From Ptiloglossa arizonensis (Eukaryota; Arthropoda; Insecta; Hymenoptera; Colletidae), in contig NC_135055.1 of the NCBI RefSeq assembly GCF_051014685.1, forward strand, positions 1,488,001 through 1,552,000: 64,000 bases of DNA, written 5' to 3'. Both the position numbers and the translations under genes were made by a program. This document shows positions 38,956-50,237 of the stretch, one piece after another. Under the pieces are notes generated by a model, which saw only the letters and a program-made list of their open reading frames with translations, was not told the origin of the DNA and made no database searches. Each line of letters starts with the position of its first letter. Position 1 is the stretch's first letter.

Positions 38956-40650
38956 TAGTTAGCCTTTTCAAGGCAGATTCTTCTGAAAACTGTAACGGTT
39001 GTTGGTTCTTCAAACAACGATCCAAACACGATTATTGCTGAATCGTAAAATTCTGTGTAAATGGTAGGGTTAGAGCGGGTTTCCAAAAGCAGCAACCTCC
39101 ACGTGGTGAAACCTGGGCAATGATATTGTTTTTTTATGTAATTAATCATCGCATTATGAGTAACATCGTGATGCAATAATTAATTACATAGCAAATAATA
39201 TTAGCGAATAGGCTGCTATCGTACTTGTATTGTTTATTGTTTGATGAACTCGTTTGTAGCATATGTAGGGTAGGCTACGTTTTATTCATTTTATTAGATT
39301 ATGAAGAAGTATGTGCACAGGTTTCGTGGAAGGTGTGATATGTATTTTTAAAATGCCCGTTAAATCGATCTCGGTTTTAACTATTTTTGAATAGGTATTA
39401 ATCGGCTTGTTTAGGTTTAATTTTTATACATTTCTGGGTTCAAATTTCACACATTTATGAGTCAATTATGATGGACGCGACACTGAAATGGCAAAGGGAC
39501 ACCAAAACTTCCTAACACGAAAAAGCATTACCTGCAATATCTGATTCATATATTGTGACTAGAACATATTTCTGAACACAGTGCGTTACAAATCATTGAT
39601 TCTATTGATGTCGGTATAATAGGTAGTATGATCTGAAATAGTACATGTAGCGCTATTTGTGGCTACTCGCCTAAGTTTGTCGAGGAATAATTGCTGTTTT
39701 AGTCGCTAGATGCCGACACAAGAACTTTATTCACTTTCCAGTAGTTTTAAATCGCATTTTTTGAAATATATAAATAATTAAAGTACGTCCGACGTTAAGG
39801 ATGAATCACGTTCTATAGAATTACTAGTAATTCAATTATTTCCATAATCGAACATGAATTCTTCTATTACATTAAAAATTTATTCGACGTTAAGCTATTT
39901 GTCTTATTCTTTTGTGTAAATTATGTAATATTTAAATATAGTAATATTAATGCTTCAGAGCTGAAAGACAAAATGTCTTGAACTCTTATTCTGAATATGT
40001 TTAACCATACATTAAACAGAAAATAACCAAAAAATTGAACAAAATTATTTTACTTTTATTTTACCGCAATAAATAGGGATATTTAAAGCATTCTATATAA
40101 TGTAAAACGGTGCTCTGATTATCTTATGTGATATCATTTAAAAATAACTGTCAGTTTCATGTCGATAAAATACTCGTAATACTCGTCGGCATGTTTATTT
40201 GTTTCCTAAATATGAACAAAAAAGTGAAAGTGTATTACTGAATAGTAATTATGCGTCGTATGCTCTTCAACTATTACGATACAATTTCTCAACAAGGGGA
40301 TTCACCAAAAATACGTTGTTCTATTTGAAGTGTATTGTTGTTGATTATTGTCTAATTTATTGTTAATTGTAACAAACACACAAGACAGTTGCATAAGTCA
40401 AAATTTGTATACTAAATGTAGTGAAATATGTCATTTATATCAAATTACTGAAATGCGTAGCGACTTAACCTATGTAATTCAAACATCTTGTGATAATCAT
40501 TAATCTGATTATTATCCATTGTGGAACTTTTTTACACTTCATGTGTAATGTTTTCTTCGTTGAAATGTAGATAAACAATATCGACATTTATTTTCTACAG
40601 GTTGTTTATGTTTCTTATGCAAAGCATCAAAATTCCAATTATAATTTCAG
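38956..40650. other. AT-rich intergenic DNA upstream of the spn-F-like gene
   Basis: No coding segment recognised. The open frame at 38,883-39,176 on the minus strand runs through the direct repeats and has no known motif. Near the gene, two sequences resemble 3' splice sites (TTTTCTACAG ending at 40,600 and TATAATTTCAG ending at 40,650). The gene may therefore have an untranslated first exon somewhere in this stretch. Confidence 0.4.
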
Positions 40651-40705
40651 TGACTAATAAATTGTGAAATTGTGTTTTTACTATTTCCAACTATATTTAT
40701 TTATT

Positions 40706-42067
40706 ATGAGTGACATGGATCAATCAGAGAGTCCGAACAATGATAAACAGGGTTCATATTATGCATTATTAGTTGCATTAAAAACCATGAATGAACGTTG
40801 TCGACAATTAGAAACAAGATTAAATACTGTTGAAGAGGAAAATATGTGTTTACGACTTGAATGTGGCAAAGATGAGTCTACAGCAATTATGAAAATTAAT
40901 GATAATAATGAAAAAACTATTGTACAAACTTTAAAGGTTTATATATTTATTTGAATGTAGTAAAATTCTTGTATTTTATATTTTTATGTATTATATTTTA
41001 ATATAATTTTGTTAACAGGAAAAAGTAGAAGAGCTTACAAAACAAAAGTCCCAACTTACTCATCAAATTTTTATGGTAGCAGCAGAAAATCGTCAATTAT
41101 GGACAAGATTAACAAAATTAACAAGAACTAATAAATCATTAGGAAGCCATTTAACAAAAATCTCTGATACACTTAAACAACATTCTCCATCGCAACCGTC
41201 GGATATTGTGGCTTATAATTTTCAAGACATTTCCTATTCTGCTAAACAGGAAGATGGTAATAAACAATTAATAATAAATAATGGTTTGTATTCAATTATA
41301 AAAGCATACCACACTTTAAATTGTACATGCACTTTTAGGGGAAAGGAAACAAAGTTTAGAGGAAATATCATTAAGGCTTATAAATAGCATTATGTTAGAA
41401 AAATCTGATCTTGAACAACAATATGCAGAAGTAAGCAAACCATATTATAATAAGCATATTATATTTCGTAAGTTATAACTATTTATATTTTATAATTACA
41501 TACATAGATGGTTGAATTGCAAAATAATACTGAATTGAATTTGCAAAATGTTGGTTTCACTTACCCAGAGGATTCAGATATAGAATTAGAATTACTAAAA
41601 CAACACGATACTAGATTGACACAAATGAGAAATACTTTATTAGCACAACAAACTAAATTAAAGAGAGCAGTGCAGCATTTTAAAAAGATGAAAGAAGGTA
41701 AATAGTAATACTTGATAGGTATAACAACACTTTAAAGACCTTAATTTTATATATTAATTTCACAGGAGCAATGTGTAATATTTGTCGTGTGAATGCAAAC
41801 AAAAAAATGTGTCAAGCAGGTACACAATTTGATTCCGATGAAAGTTTTAAAGAACATGGTGCAACTCAAACCAGCCTGCAAACTTTAAGCCTGTGTTTAG
41901 ACAAGAGTTCAAATTTGACAGATAGTGTAGAACGGGATAATAAAATTTGTCCATTATGTGGATCTTTTTATGGAAAAGCTACTTCCTTTGCAGATTTTCA
42001 TGAACATGTTTTAAATCATTTTAGTACAGAAGCATCTGAAGAGGGATTTGAAGTCGTTTACAAATAA
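40706..42067 (+). CDS. spn-F: Spindle-F-like coiled-coil and zinc-finger protein (5 exons, 350 aa)
   Basis: Exons 40,706-40,936, 41,019-41,256, 41,339-41,430, 41,508-41,697 and 41,766-42,067 join at GT-AG sites with matching phases (0, 1, 0, 1). Introns are 68-82 bp. The start is the ATG before SDMDQSESPN; the in-frame GTG at 40,664 lies upstream and is not expected as a start. Residues about 15-65 (YALLVALKTMNERCRQLE) and 78-130 (MVAAENRQLWTRLTKL) look like coiled coil, and residues 158-250 are again helical and charged. A C-terminal finger has C312, C315, H331 and H335 (CPLC, then HVLNHF), the spacing of TAX1BP1/CALCOCO-type ubiquitin-binding fingers. Length and layout fit Drosophila Spindle-F (about 364 aa), an IKK-epsilon partner acting in oocyte polarity and bristle shape; that role is family knowledge. 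A TAX1BP1-like adaptor is the alternative. The name is less certain than the gene model. Confidence 0.72.
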
Positions 42068-42288
42068 CTATTTGAAATACAGGTAATGGTTGTGATTTTA
42101 CAAGTTTGATTAGGAAATTGTTATGTATCTGTTGTTTTGGAAACAGAGAGGAAATGTAAATAGTACGTATATTGTCTAAAAGTGTATTAACCTTAATAGA
42201 ATTGAAAGTGATTTTGATTATTGAATTTTTTAAACCATTCTAGATAAAATCTAATGGTAGCAATTATTATACATAAAAATGCAATACA

Positions 42289-42294
42289 AATAAA
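42289..42294 (+). terminator. Polyadenylation signal of the spn-F-like gene
   Basis: AATAAA lies 222 bases after the stop codon of the + strand gene, inside AT-rich DNA and before the convergent minus-strand gene. It is the best-placed signal for 3' end formation; the cleavage site cannot be read. Confidence 0.5.
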
Positions 42295-42460
42295 AAGATT
42301 TGATTTATCATACAAATAATGAATGTGATTGTAGCACGTATTTATTTTTATAAGTTATGAAGATACAGGAGAGTTACAATATTGCAAAATTACCTGCAAT
42401 TGTAACAACAGATTCTAGAAATAAAACAAGAAACATTTTATTTTTTATATCTGTGATTTT

Positions 42461-42537
42461 CAGTTTATTTTGTCCTTTTAAACCTATTTAATATAAACAA
42501 AATACCTTGTTAATGCAAATTAATCTTGATCTTTATT
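42461..42537 (-). terminator. Likely 3' end region of mRpL32
   Basis: Minus-strand AATAAA (TTTATT on the given strand) occurs at about 42,532-42,537, overlapping the end of the coding region, and again near 42,462-42,467. The second lies about 70 bases past the stop and is the better-placed polyadenylation signal. The 3' ends of this gene and the + strand neighbour are close enough for transcripts to approach each other. Confidence 0.35.
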
Positions 42538-43510
42538 TAAGATATGTTGTTAGGTTTCACATCTTTCTTGTCAGATGGTTCTTGTGTCGATGACTGAAGT
42601 AAATTTTGATTAAACCACTCAGGCCTCTTTTTGGGTATTTCAACAACTTTTTGGTTCTGTAAAAAAGTAATCGATTGTACATTATAGATAAAACATACAT
42701 ATTAGTTTTTGTGTTATATACACAATATGATTGATAACATAAATAAATTGAGTACCTTCCAAAACTCATGGGACTTTTCTTCTTTTTCTCCATCATATAG
42801 TATTACAACATCTTGCTCTACAGGAGATAATTGTAATTCTTTTTGTATTATTGTTTGTATTTCTTTTGTTTCTACTTTTATTATTTCGTAGCAATAACCT
42901 ATAAAAGTTTGAAAAAGTTTAATATGTCAAAATTAAATCACACAACAAAAACCTAAATTAATATTTTCAAACATATTAAACATTTTACCACAAAGTACAC
43001 CAGCTTCATGATTATGACCACATTTTCTACACATTAAAATATTAGTTTTAGGAACATGTGGTTTCCAATTAAGCTCAGGGATACCAAATCTTCTACACAA
43101 TCGTTTTTCTAACGATCGTCTTTTCTTAGGTACAGCCCATAAAAATGCATCATTCATAATGTCTTTCAAAGAAGATTGTCCAGGCCAATTAATAGGCTGT
43201 GCTTGATTCATAACATGGTTACATTCAATTACACAGAGTCCTCCTAATTAAATATAAATAATACTCGTTGACATTGGAATTTTAAATCACTTTTAAATAA
43301 TTACAATTTTGTATACTTTTTAAGAGGTTAAGAAAAGTTGAACACGTAAAACATTTTAGTTTCAATGTGTTATTACACAATCATGTGCAAGCGTAGCATA
43401 AAAACATTTTTGCCTTTACCTGAAGGAAAACCCCGACCAAAAATAATGTCAATTGCTTGCTCAAATGCTTGAAAAGCACGAGATAATTTACACAACAGAC
43501 CATTCGCCAT
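42537..43510 (-). CDS. mRpL32: Mitochondrial large-subunit ribosomal protein bL32m (4 exons, 202 aa)
   Basis: On the minus strand, exons 43,510-43,420, 43,243-42,989, 42,898-42,756 and 42,656-42,537 join at GT-AG sites with matching phases (1, 1, 0) and end in TAA. The N-terminal 30 or so residues (MANGLLCKLSRAFQAFEQ) are weakly basic and amphipathic, as in a mitochondrial import signal. Residues 67-85 (WAVPKKRRSLEKRLCRRFG) are the L32 core start, and KTNILMCRKCGHNHEAGVLC leads into GYCYE. Four cysteines, C102, C105, C115 and C118, form the L32 zinc ribbon, split by intron 2. The protein is a structural part of the mitochondrial 39S ribosomal subunit (family knowledge). Length agrees with insect orthologues (about 195 aa). 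The gene converges on the spn-F-like gene, leaving 469 bases between the two stop codons. Confidence 0.93.
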
Positions 43511-44217
43511 ATTTAAAATTTACCATAGAATAATGTGTTTGCAACAAGTCGAACTCAGGGCCGATACGTGAGTTTAAGGATCATTTTCATTAAGTAGAAA
43601 TTTATAGAAAATATTGTGTTATTTATTTAAGCTATAATTGCACATATGTACGTTAGTTGTGATTGTAACAATAATCATAAATATTTCACAAATTAATTTT
43701 GATTACAACATTGAAATAAAATTATCACAAATTTCTTGATTAAGTAAGGTTAATATTAAAACGGTTTTCAATAATAAATACTTATATATAGTTAAAGTTT
43801 ATTCTAAATTATGAAGAAGTAGATAAACAAAAATTTTGTTGCAGATTCCAAAGAAAAAGAGGTCACTACAAGCGTTCGATTTGACATTTCTTCGAGAGTC
43901 TATCCATATTTTCTTCGGAAATACTCAATGACTGAAGTCATTTATATTTTGTAGTACGTATTGTTCGGATTAATGCTGTGCACAGCAAGTGTATTTACGA
44001 GTGAAGAAGGGAAAAGGAAAAGTAGGTGGGGGAGTGATTTTGAAGTATTGGTGGGGACTAGTGGAACTCGAAAGTCTCCACGAGTCGTACGTCGTACGAC
44101 TCGTCTCACTACAGTTTTCGCTATGGCGTGTATAGGGTCGAGTAGGCTCTGTGCTCGTGCAGAGAAATTGTGCCAGTTCGGACATTTCGCCCAATTACGA
44201 AGGAAAGTTTCAACGAC
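43511..44217. other. Upstream region of mRpL32 and GC-richer segment
   Basis: The first 400 bases are AT-rich with no TATA box evident upstream of the mRpL32 start. From about 43,960 the DNA becomes richer in G+C and CpG, with open frames on both strands; none has a recognisable domain. A perfect palindrome lies at 44,080-44,104. The segment could be a 5' untranslated exon or promoter area for the candidate exon that follows. Confidence 0.35.
44080..44104. repeat. Perfect 12-bp inverted repeat
   Basis: ACGAGTCGTACG (44,080-44,091) and CGTACGACTCGT (44,093-44,104) are exact reverse complements around a single T. The near-zero loop suits a two-fold symmetric protein site better than an RNA hairpin. 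No known factor site was recognised. Confidence 0.8.
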
Positions 44218-44278
44218 ATGTGTCAAGTCACGACCCAGAATCGACCAGCAGACCAGTACTTTGATTCAACATTGTCAG
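44218..44278 (+). CDS. Candidate first coding exon, product unknown
   Basis: An ATG with G at -3 opens 20 codons (MCQVTTQNRPADQYFDSTLS) and runs into a strong splice donor, CAG|GTACGTTG, leaving one base (phase 1). The composition is coding-like and differs from the AT-rich surroundings. A candidate exon at 53,785-53,882 has the compatible phase. I do not recognise the protein. Start, strand and reality all depend on RNA evidence; a non-coding first exon ending at the same donor is equally possible. Confidence 0.28.
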
Positions 44279-47143
44279 GTACGTTGATTTCGCTTTTCGG
44301 TGTTGCCACAATGCACGAAAAATCTTAATTGTGGTCAACTTAGGTTTGGTGCTAAATTTGCAAATTTCTTCTACGCTTGCATAGCATCAGTATTATGCGA
44401 TACACTCATATATTCCTCCTATTTCATTCATTTTTAATCGAATATTACAAGCAATTCACGTGTTGTTACCGACATAACCTATTCTCGCTTCAAATTTAAG
44501 AAACATTTTACACCATTATTCGTGGTATCATTTGGTGTGCCACGTGTAGTTCCCGCAGACATTTAGAGAGAAAAATATAAGATAATCGCCAATATTAACG
44601 AAACATTCGGCACGGACAATTAAATTCATTTTTCTGGTCTGTACAAATTACATAATGCTCGTAAAATGTGTCGGTAAATCGGCGTCACAGTATTGGAAAA
44701 ATTAAGTCTTGAAAAGTAAATAACTGTTTTCCGTATGTTTATTTGTGCATTGGTATTCTAATGATAGATCCCCGTGTATGTCAGTGGAATGTCATTTATA
44801 TAGATTATTTACTTTAAAATTTGTAAAGCATGTTTTTGTCCGGCTGAGCTGTCAGCTGTTCCCAGCAGACGACCTAGTTGGCGTCTGCTGCGGACGTAGT
44901 TCATATTAACACCATAAAACATTATTACCGTACAAATGTTAATAATTTCTCGAGAAGAGGATTTTCTAAAATAAACCTCCAATTATGAGTCGCTGTTTTT
45001 GTCATAATATTGCCTAATTGTGTTTACAATGTCATTTAATCTTTCTATTGACTGATTGAGCGACGCTCGACCATTGAACGCATGCGCGGAAAACAAATAT
45101 GAACGTATTCCATACACTGTGTACAGCACGTGCAAATACTGGAATATAAAATTTCATTAAATTGACATCGTAGCAGCGAAAGAGAAATAAATTAATTGTT
45201 CGAAATAATAAATAACTATTCGTTATTATCCATTCGGTTATAGAATATTAACTTCTCGCCAACAATTTCTAATTCCATCTGAATTTCTAAGCACCTTAAT
45301 GGCTTCTAACGAAAGTTTTCCATAAATTGTTCGGCGAACATCCAAACGAATTGCAGGACTTTCACTGCTGGAAAGTGACACAGAGACCGGATTTTGAAAT
45401 CTTCTTTCAATAGCTCGCAATTCGTAGACACTGGTTCGGCACATCGGCAACGGCTAATCGTCGTTACTTATTACGCAAGACTTAGGTAAACGATGACTCG
45501 TTGGTCGGGCGTTGCTCGACCAGAGATTCTTTTTCTCTATTTCAAGACGATGGGTGGTTAATATTATCGAAATCAGCGAGAACCGGTCGCGGGGACAACG
45601 CGACGAATTTCAAGTCTCGCTTCTCGTAAGTAGGCTAACTGGCCCGTGAGATATCCTTCTTCGAGCATGGTTAACCCATGGTATCCACGCTCTTGACTTT
45701 CTCGGCTTGTTCAGCTGTGCTCTGCGTGTATAGATCTCCGCTCTTACTCACTGAATCACCTACGAATCGAGAGTTATTATAAAGCCTATACGTTTTCTAC
45801 GGTTTTCTATCAATTTCTACAATTTAAACAGTACTACAGAGTATTTGTAACAAATAAATAGCACAAAGTGTTGTTTTTAATTTTTGTCGCTCACACTGTC
45901 GTTTATTATCGAGAAATTTATATTTTTGTTAAAATTTATCAGACGTAGTAAGACGATTTATGTGTAGTTTGTACGCGTCATTTTATCAATTCGTTGTTAC
46001 AATTCATTGTCAAAAGATACGTCAAATATCGCAACCTAAGCATTTGTCCGAAGACAATTGTCTAGTACTGTAATTTGAAACTTTTTCGTATGTTTCTTCG
46101 TTTTGGAGAAATTAAAATTTGAAAACTCAGTCAAGCGTACGTGCACACATTCGTTACCTATATAATTTATCATATCTATCTCTGTGTTCTGTTATATAGC
46201 GGTATAATTTCTTTTCTACCATTACTGTCTTTCTGAATTTTCATATTTCTCAACTCATTAGAATATTACGATTAAATATTGGGTGAAACTATTTCCGATG
46301 ATTGGGAAAAGCAACTTCGATCACTTTCTCTCGGATTATTTTCAGTATAAAAGAATCGAAATGCTCGCATCAACAAATCGTAAATCATTTTATTAACGAC
46401 GTAGCTATTTTTATTTCATAAAATCGTGGACACGAACATTTATACGAACACCGTTCGAGCAAAATTTCAATGCATGATAGTGGTATCATCGCTGGTCTCG
46501 GAGCGTTAACTCGAATAAAATGGACATCGAAGGAATATTATAGCGTTGTAAAGCTCTTCTTTGCTATAATGAATTGTTCTATACGTTAATAAACGTCAGT
46601 CTGGGATTCTAATCGCTCAGTGCGTGTTAAAAACACGACGATGAAGGTAGTGTCAAACTCGTGACGAAGAACGTTTAACATTGATTTATTAACAGCTCGT
46701 AAAATTAAGTTTGCTATTATTGTTAATGTAAATTAAGGTCATCAACACTGATTTGCAAGTTCTGTTTCATAGCCGTCACTCTCCATAACTCGCATACTGT
46801 AAGGAAGATTTCCTTCATTGACGCACAGCGTTTGTGCTTTTGGTATGTCAATCCTGTGAACGTTCTACGTGTGTACGCACGCATAGGAATGCGTGAATAG
46901 TTTTACAATGTGATTATTATTAAATTACTGCGTACTGTATCCGATGAGGCGGCTCCGTGAATTAACATAGAAGCCCCGCGTTGGCGTTTCTGAAACACTC
47001 AGTACAGTTTTACTTTAGAGACCATTGAAAGCTAACCAGCGATGTCGAATTATTCCTTACATTGAATGCAGTTAGTTGCACCATTATATCGAACGAAACT
47101 CATTTTCATAGTGTTCAGAATTGTTGGTACAGATTTGAACGGC
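44279..47143. other. Gene-poor AT-rich DNA
   Basis: No confident gene. A 9-bp stem (CAGCAGACG at 44,863-44,871, CGTCTGCTG at 44,882-44,890) stands out. The minus-strand open frame 45,450-45,238 (70 codons) is less biased than its surroundings and contains plausible splice sites, but shows no known motif. If the candidate exon at 44,218 is real, this stretch would be intron. Confidence 0.35.
44863..44890. repeat. 9-bp inverted repeat with 10-base loop
   Basis: CAGCAGACG and CGTCTGCTG are perfect complements around ACCTAGTTGG. The segment is GC-rich and follows another short symmetric string (GAGCTGTCAGCTG). Function unknown. Confidence 0.65.
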
Positions 47144-47146
47144 GAA

Positions 47147-47326
47147 TAAAGTTTATGAAAATAAAATCAATAATTGTCAGTATAGTTTCGAGAAGTTATT
47201 TCTTTGGTATAAAGCGCAAGTTATCGAGGAAGTAATAAAGTTTATGAAAATAAAATCAATTATTGTCAGCATAGTTTCGAGAAGTTATTTCTTTGGTATG
47301 AAGCACAAATTATCGAGGAAGTAATA
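47147..47326. repeat. 89-bp tandem duplication
   Basis: Two consecutive copies contain AAAGTTTATGAAAATAAAAT (starting about 47,148 and 47,237) through TTATCGAGGAAGTAATAA. They differ at only a few positions (for example TAATTGTCAGT against TTATTGTCAGC), so the duplication looks recent. It has no coding potential. Confidence 0.9.
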
Positions 47327-49270
47327 ATTGTTAATATATTTGTGTCAAGTTATTTGTTCGATTGTAAATAATATAATAGACGTTTTGCATAAGGAAGTGA
47401 TGTCTTCTGTGATCAAAATTTTCGATAGAATATTTTTATATAATTTTCAGCGTGTTCTAACTATTTATTTCCCATTGGTTTATAACAGTTACTAGGTCAT
47501 ACATTAGCTGTGTCACGTTGAGGTCTCTAGACGTTGAACATTGTACAGTATACCCGTAGTATATACGGAATTGTTTTCATTTCTTACGTAAAATGTGGAA
47601 AAAAAAAGGTATACATTATTGTTCCATTTTAATGTCACTATTCAAAAGTACAAATCTTCGAATATCATTCCAGTTATAGAAAATGGAGAAAATGGTACCC
47701 TATTGTATTGCTTTATTAAAATACTTAAAAAAAATTCTGTTATCTTCAACAATTTTTTTTATAGAAACTCGCTGACACTTTACGCGACTTACCTGGTGTG
47801 TTATCTGCACCGTAGTCGCGAAGCAAAAAATTGAATACCTCTGTAATGATTGATCTTCATTTACATATTTATGAAGACTTTTTGTTCACTTCTGTGATTT
47901 TTATTAGCCAGATGAGTCTCCGTAGCTATAATTCTGATACACTTTGTACAATCAGGTGAAACATTCACATTGCTCCGACAGTCACCTAGCCACTTTTTTT
48001 AGTATCGTATCCGGTTACTGGCTTCTGACGTTTCATCGAACACACCGTGCTCTCAATGCCATTGCAATTAGGGTTATATTTATTTCTCAAGGATATTTAT
48101 TTAGTATTTTCTCGTCCGAAATACTTTCTCCGGTAAACGGTTGTATCGTTCTCCAGGTCATCCATTTCAAATGACCACGAACATGTACTCGTGACATTTA
48201 CGAACCTTCACTTCGACGTGAATTTTTTCTTTGCAAGTTAACCTTTGACTACTTTTATACGTAATTTTTATGCATAATACGGCGCCAATTCAATCGTTGC
48301 CTTCCTTTGACCTTAATTTATATATATTTATGGCATTACATTAAATAAATAATTATATTTTAGCAACACACGTGCAGTGGTTACAATGTAAAGATCGTGT
48401 CATATTATTACATATTTCAAATTATTTGCTTTGGTCGTCGCGAGAAATCTTTAAGATGATGTGGATATTCTACCACTTTACATTATAACCGTTAAGAATC
48501 CAAAAGTAGGATTTTTGAAAGAAAAATTTTCCTGTTTCTTTTTTGGTTTAAATCGATTGTTCGAGTAGACGTCATTCCTACACGTGTTTAAGCTCATCGG
48601 CCAATAGAGACAATTTGGTGTTCAATGAGACGTAGTGTTGAAATTGAGAAACTAGAAGGGAAAAATATTGGTAAAAAAAACTCCTAAAATAGGAAAAGAA
48701 AAGATAAATTAGCCATTTCAGAGAATGCAAGTAGGTTGTTAAAAATGTGTGCAATCAAAGAGATTGAACGGTTACGGATTTTTCGGAGCGCTTAAATCTT
48801 CATCCGCGTTCTCCTCACGAGCGCGTAACTGGCGCTGAAAGAACGGAAATCCGTTACGATTTTAGAGACCGCGCGAGGTATTTGAAACACAAGGTAAAAT
48901 TGTTCCGTTGTGGGAGAACCGGTCTCGCGTGTCCGATTTCCACCGGTTTCTTTTTCTCTCGTGTGCGAGCAGTAGTTCATACGAGAAAAAAGAATCGTGG
49001 CTTATCGATAGGCTGAAATTAACGCCACGCGTTAGGCGAAAGAGATTTGCGTTACGTGGCGTTGATTTTCCACCCAACCTCGTAGCGTGGAAAATTTGTA
49101 ACGCGTGTTGTTGCCCAATGGAGATTAATAACTGTCCACGCCAACGACTAATTAGCAGGGCACTCGCCAATTACCATACGAGCGGAAATATATAATTTAA
49201 CTCGCACGTGTCGTTAAGTATCGATAAATAGATGTGTTTTGTTTGTATCCAATGGGCACGGTTTTTGTGC
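47327..49270. other. Gene-poor stretch
   Basis: AT-rich to about 48,780, then a CpG-richer segment (48,780-49,200) open on both strands without any recognisable domain. Within the latter, AACGCCACG (49,021-49,029) and CGTGGCGTT (49,055-49,063) form a 9-bp stem with a 25-base loop. Nothing else could be assigned. Confidence 0.4.
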
Positions 49271-49280
49271 CCATTGACGA

Positions 49281-49395
49281 GGTAGGAAACGGGGGGAGGG
49301 AATCGATCAGAGATCACCCAGAGGCTACCGACACGCTTCAACCTACATTCTACATTTTTATACTCCTCTTCACGGCGATCGTTCCTGGAAGAAGT
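49281..49395 (+). repeat. Dispersed duplicate, copy 1
   Basis: This segment shares CGATCAGAGATCACCCAGAG, then ACCTACATTC and CGATCGTT, with 49,805-49,905, about 525 bases away in the same orientation. Copy 1 has a short extra segment before CGATCGTT. Identity by eye is roughly 85%. It could be a fragment of a mobile element or a local duplication. Confidence 0.75.
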
Positions 49396-49804
49396 CGAGT
49401 AGACAAAGAAAAAGTTCGTGCAAGCTTACATTCGAAACATCTGTACGAAATAGTTACAAACATTCGTACAATTACAGACAGAATTGTCGATTAAAAAAAA
49501 TTCAAAAATCGTAGGTCAACGATGGATCGAATCAACCAGTTCTGGATCTGAACCAGTTTCATTCTGCTTCAGAAACTATTAATGGATCTGTCATTTCTTT
49601 CCACGATATTCATGGGTGACATTCTTTCCATGGTATTCATTCGTCAATTTTTGATGAGCGTGTCTATAGGAATCGTAAAAAACTTAATAGAAATTGAAAA
49701 ATTATTTTTTTTTATCCCTACAGACTTTTAGATTAACAATCTTATTCGTAATTTTTGCAAAACGATTTTTCCGTCTGTTTGGAGCAGCGGACAAAACTCT
49801 CTGC

Positions 49805-49905
49805 TCGAGATGAGGAGGGATTCGATCAGAGATCACCCAGAGGCTGCCGACACACTTAAACCTACATTCCGCAGTTTTATGTTCCTCGATCGTTTCTAGA
49901 TCCAC
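49805..49905 (+). repeat. Dispersed duplicate, copy 2
   Basis: Second copy of the element at 49,281-49,395, in the same orientation, with substitutions such as GGCTGCCGACAC for GGCTACCGACAC. The minus-strand open frame through it (49,905-49,702) has no counterpart protein in copy 1 and is considered chance. Confidence 0.75.
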
Positions 49906-50103
49906 GAGGCTGCTCTCGAGAGCCTATGGCGAATAAAATGATCGACGTACATCGTGAACGGTGGATCGTTTCGCAAGCGCGACAAATTATTGCGCGATGG
50001 TGCTGCCGAACCATAATGCCGGTTTATTCAGGAGAAGATCGCGTTTCTTCAGCTCGTTCTTGCGACAGGAGGATTACCTCTTCACCTGGCAGCGCCATCA
50101 ATG

Positions 50104-50137
50104 TATATACACACTGTCCCTCAAAAATCTTGAGACA
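50104..50137 (+). mobile_element. Possible Tc1/mariner-type terminal sequence
   Basis: TATACACACTGTCCCTCAAA and the following ATCTTGAGACACATG resemble the terminal inverted repeats of Tc1-like elements next to a TA target site. The matching opposite end was not found within the next few kilobases and no transposase reading frame is present. At most this is a solo end or decayed fragment. Confidence 0.25.
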
Positions 50138-50237
50138 CATGCTTGTTTTCGAGAAAACTCGTCCCGTGGAGTGGATTATGAATTTTAAACTATATTTATT
50201 GCCTAATAGAATACGTTCATTGTTATTCGTTTAGTAC

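Noticed and set aside
40664..40705. N-terminal extension of the Spindle-F-like protein by 14 residues
   Set aside because: The extension begins at a GTG in the presumed 5' untranslated region; the first in-frame ATG at 40,706 gives the expected length and start.
45238..45450. Minus-strand 70-codon frame with mixed composition
   Set aside because: It is coding-like by eye and has plausible internal splice sites, but has no known motif, no clear promoter and no phase-matched neighbour exon.
48792..49195. Three overlapping frames (62-102 codons) on both strands
   Set aside because: They overlap one another in a CpG-rich patch; mutual overlap on opposite strands and absence of any domain argue for chance.
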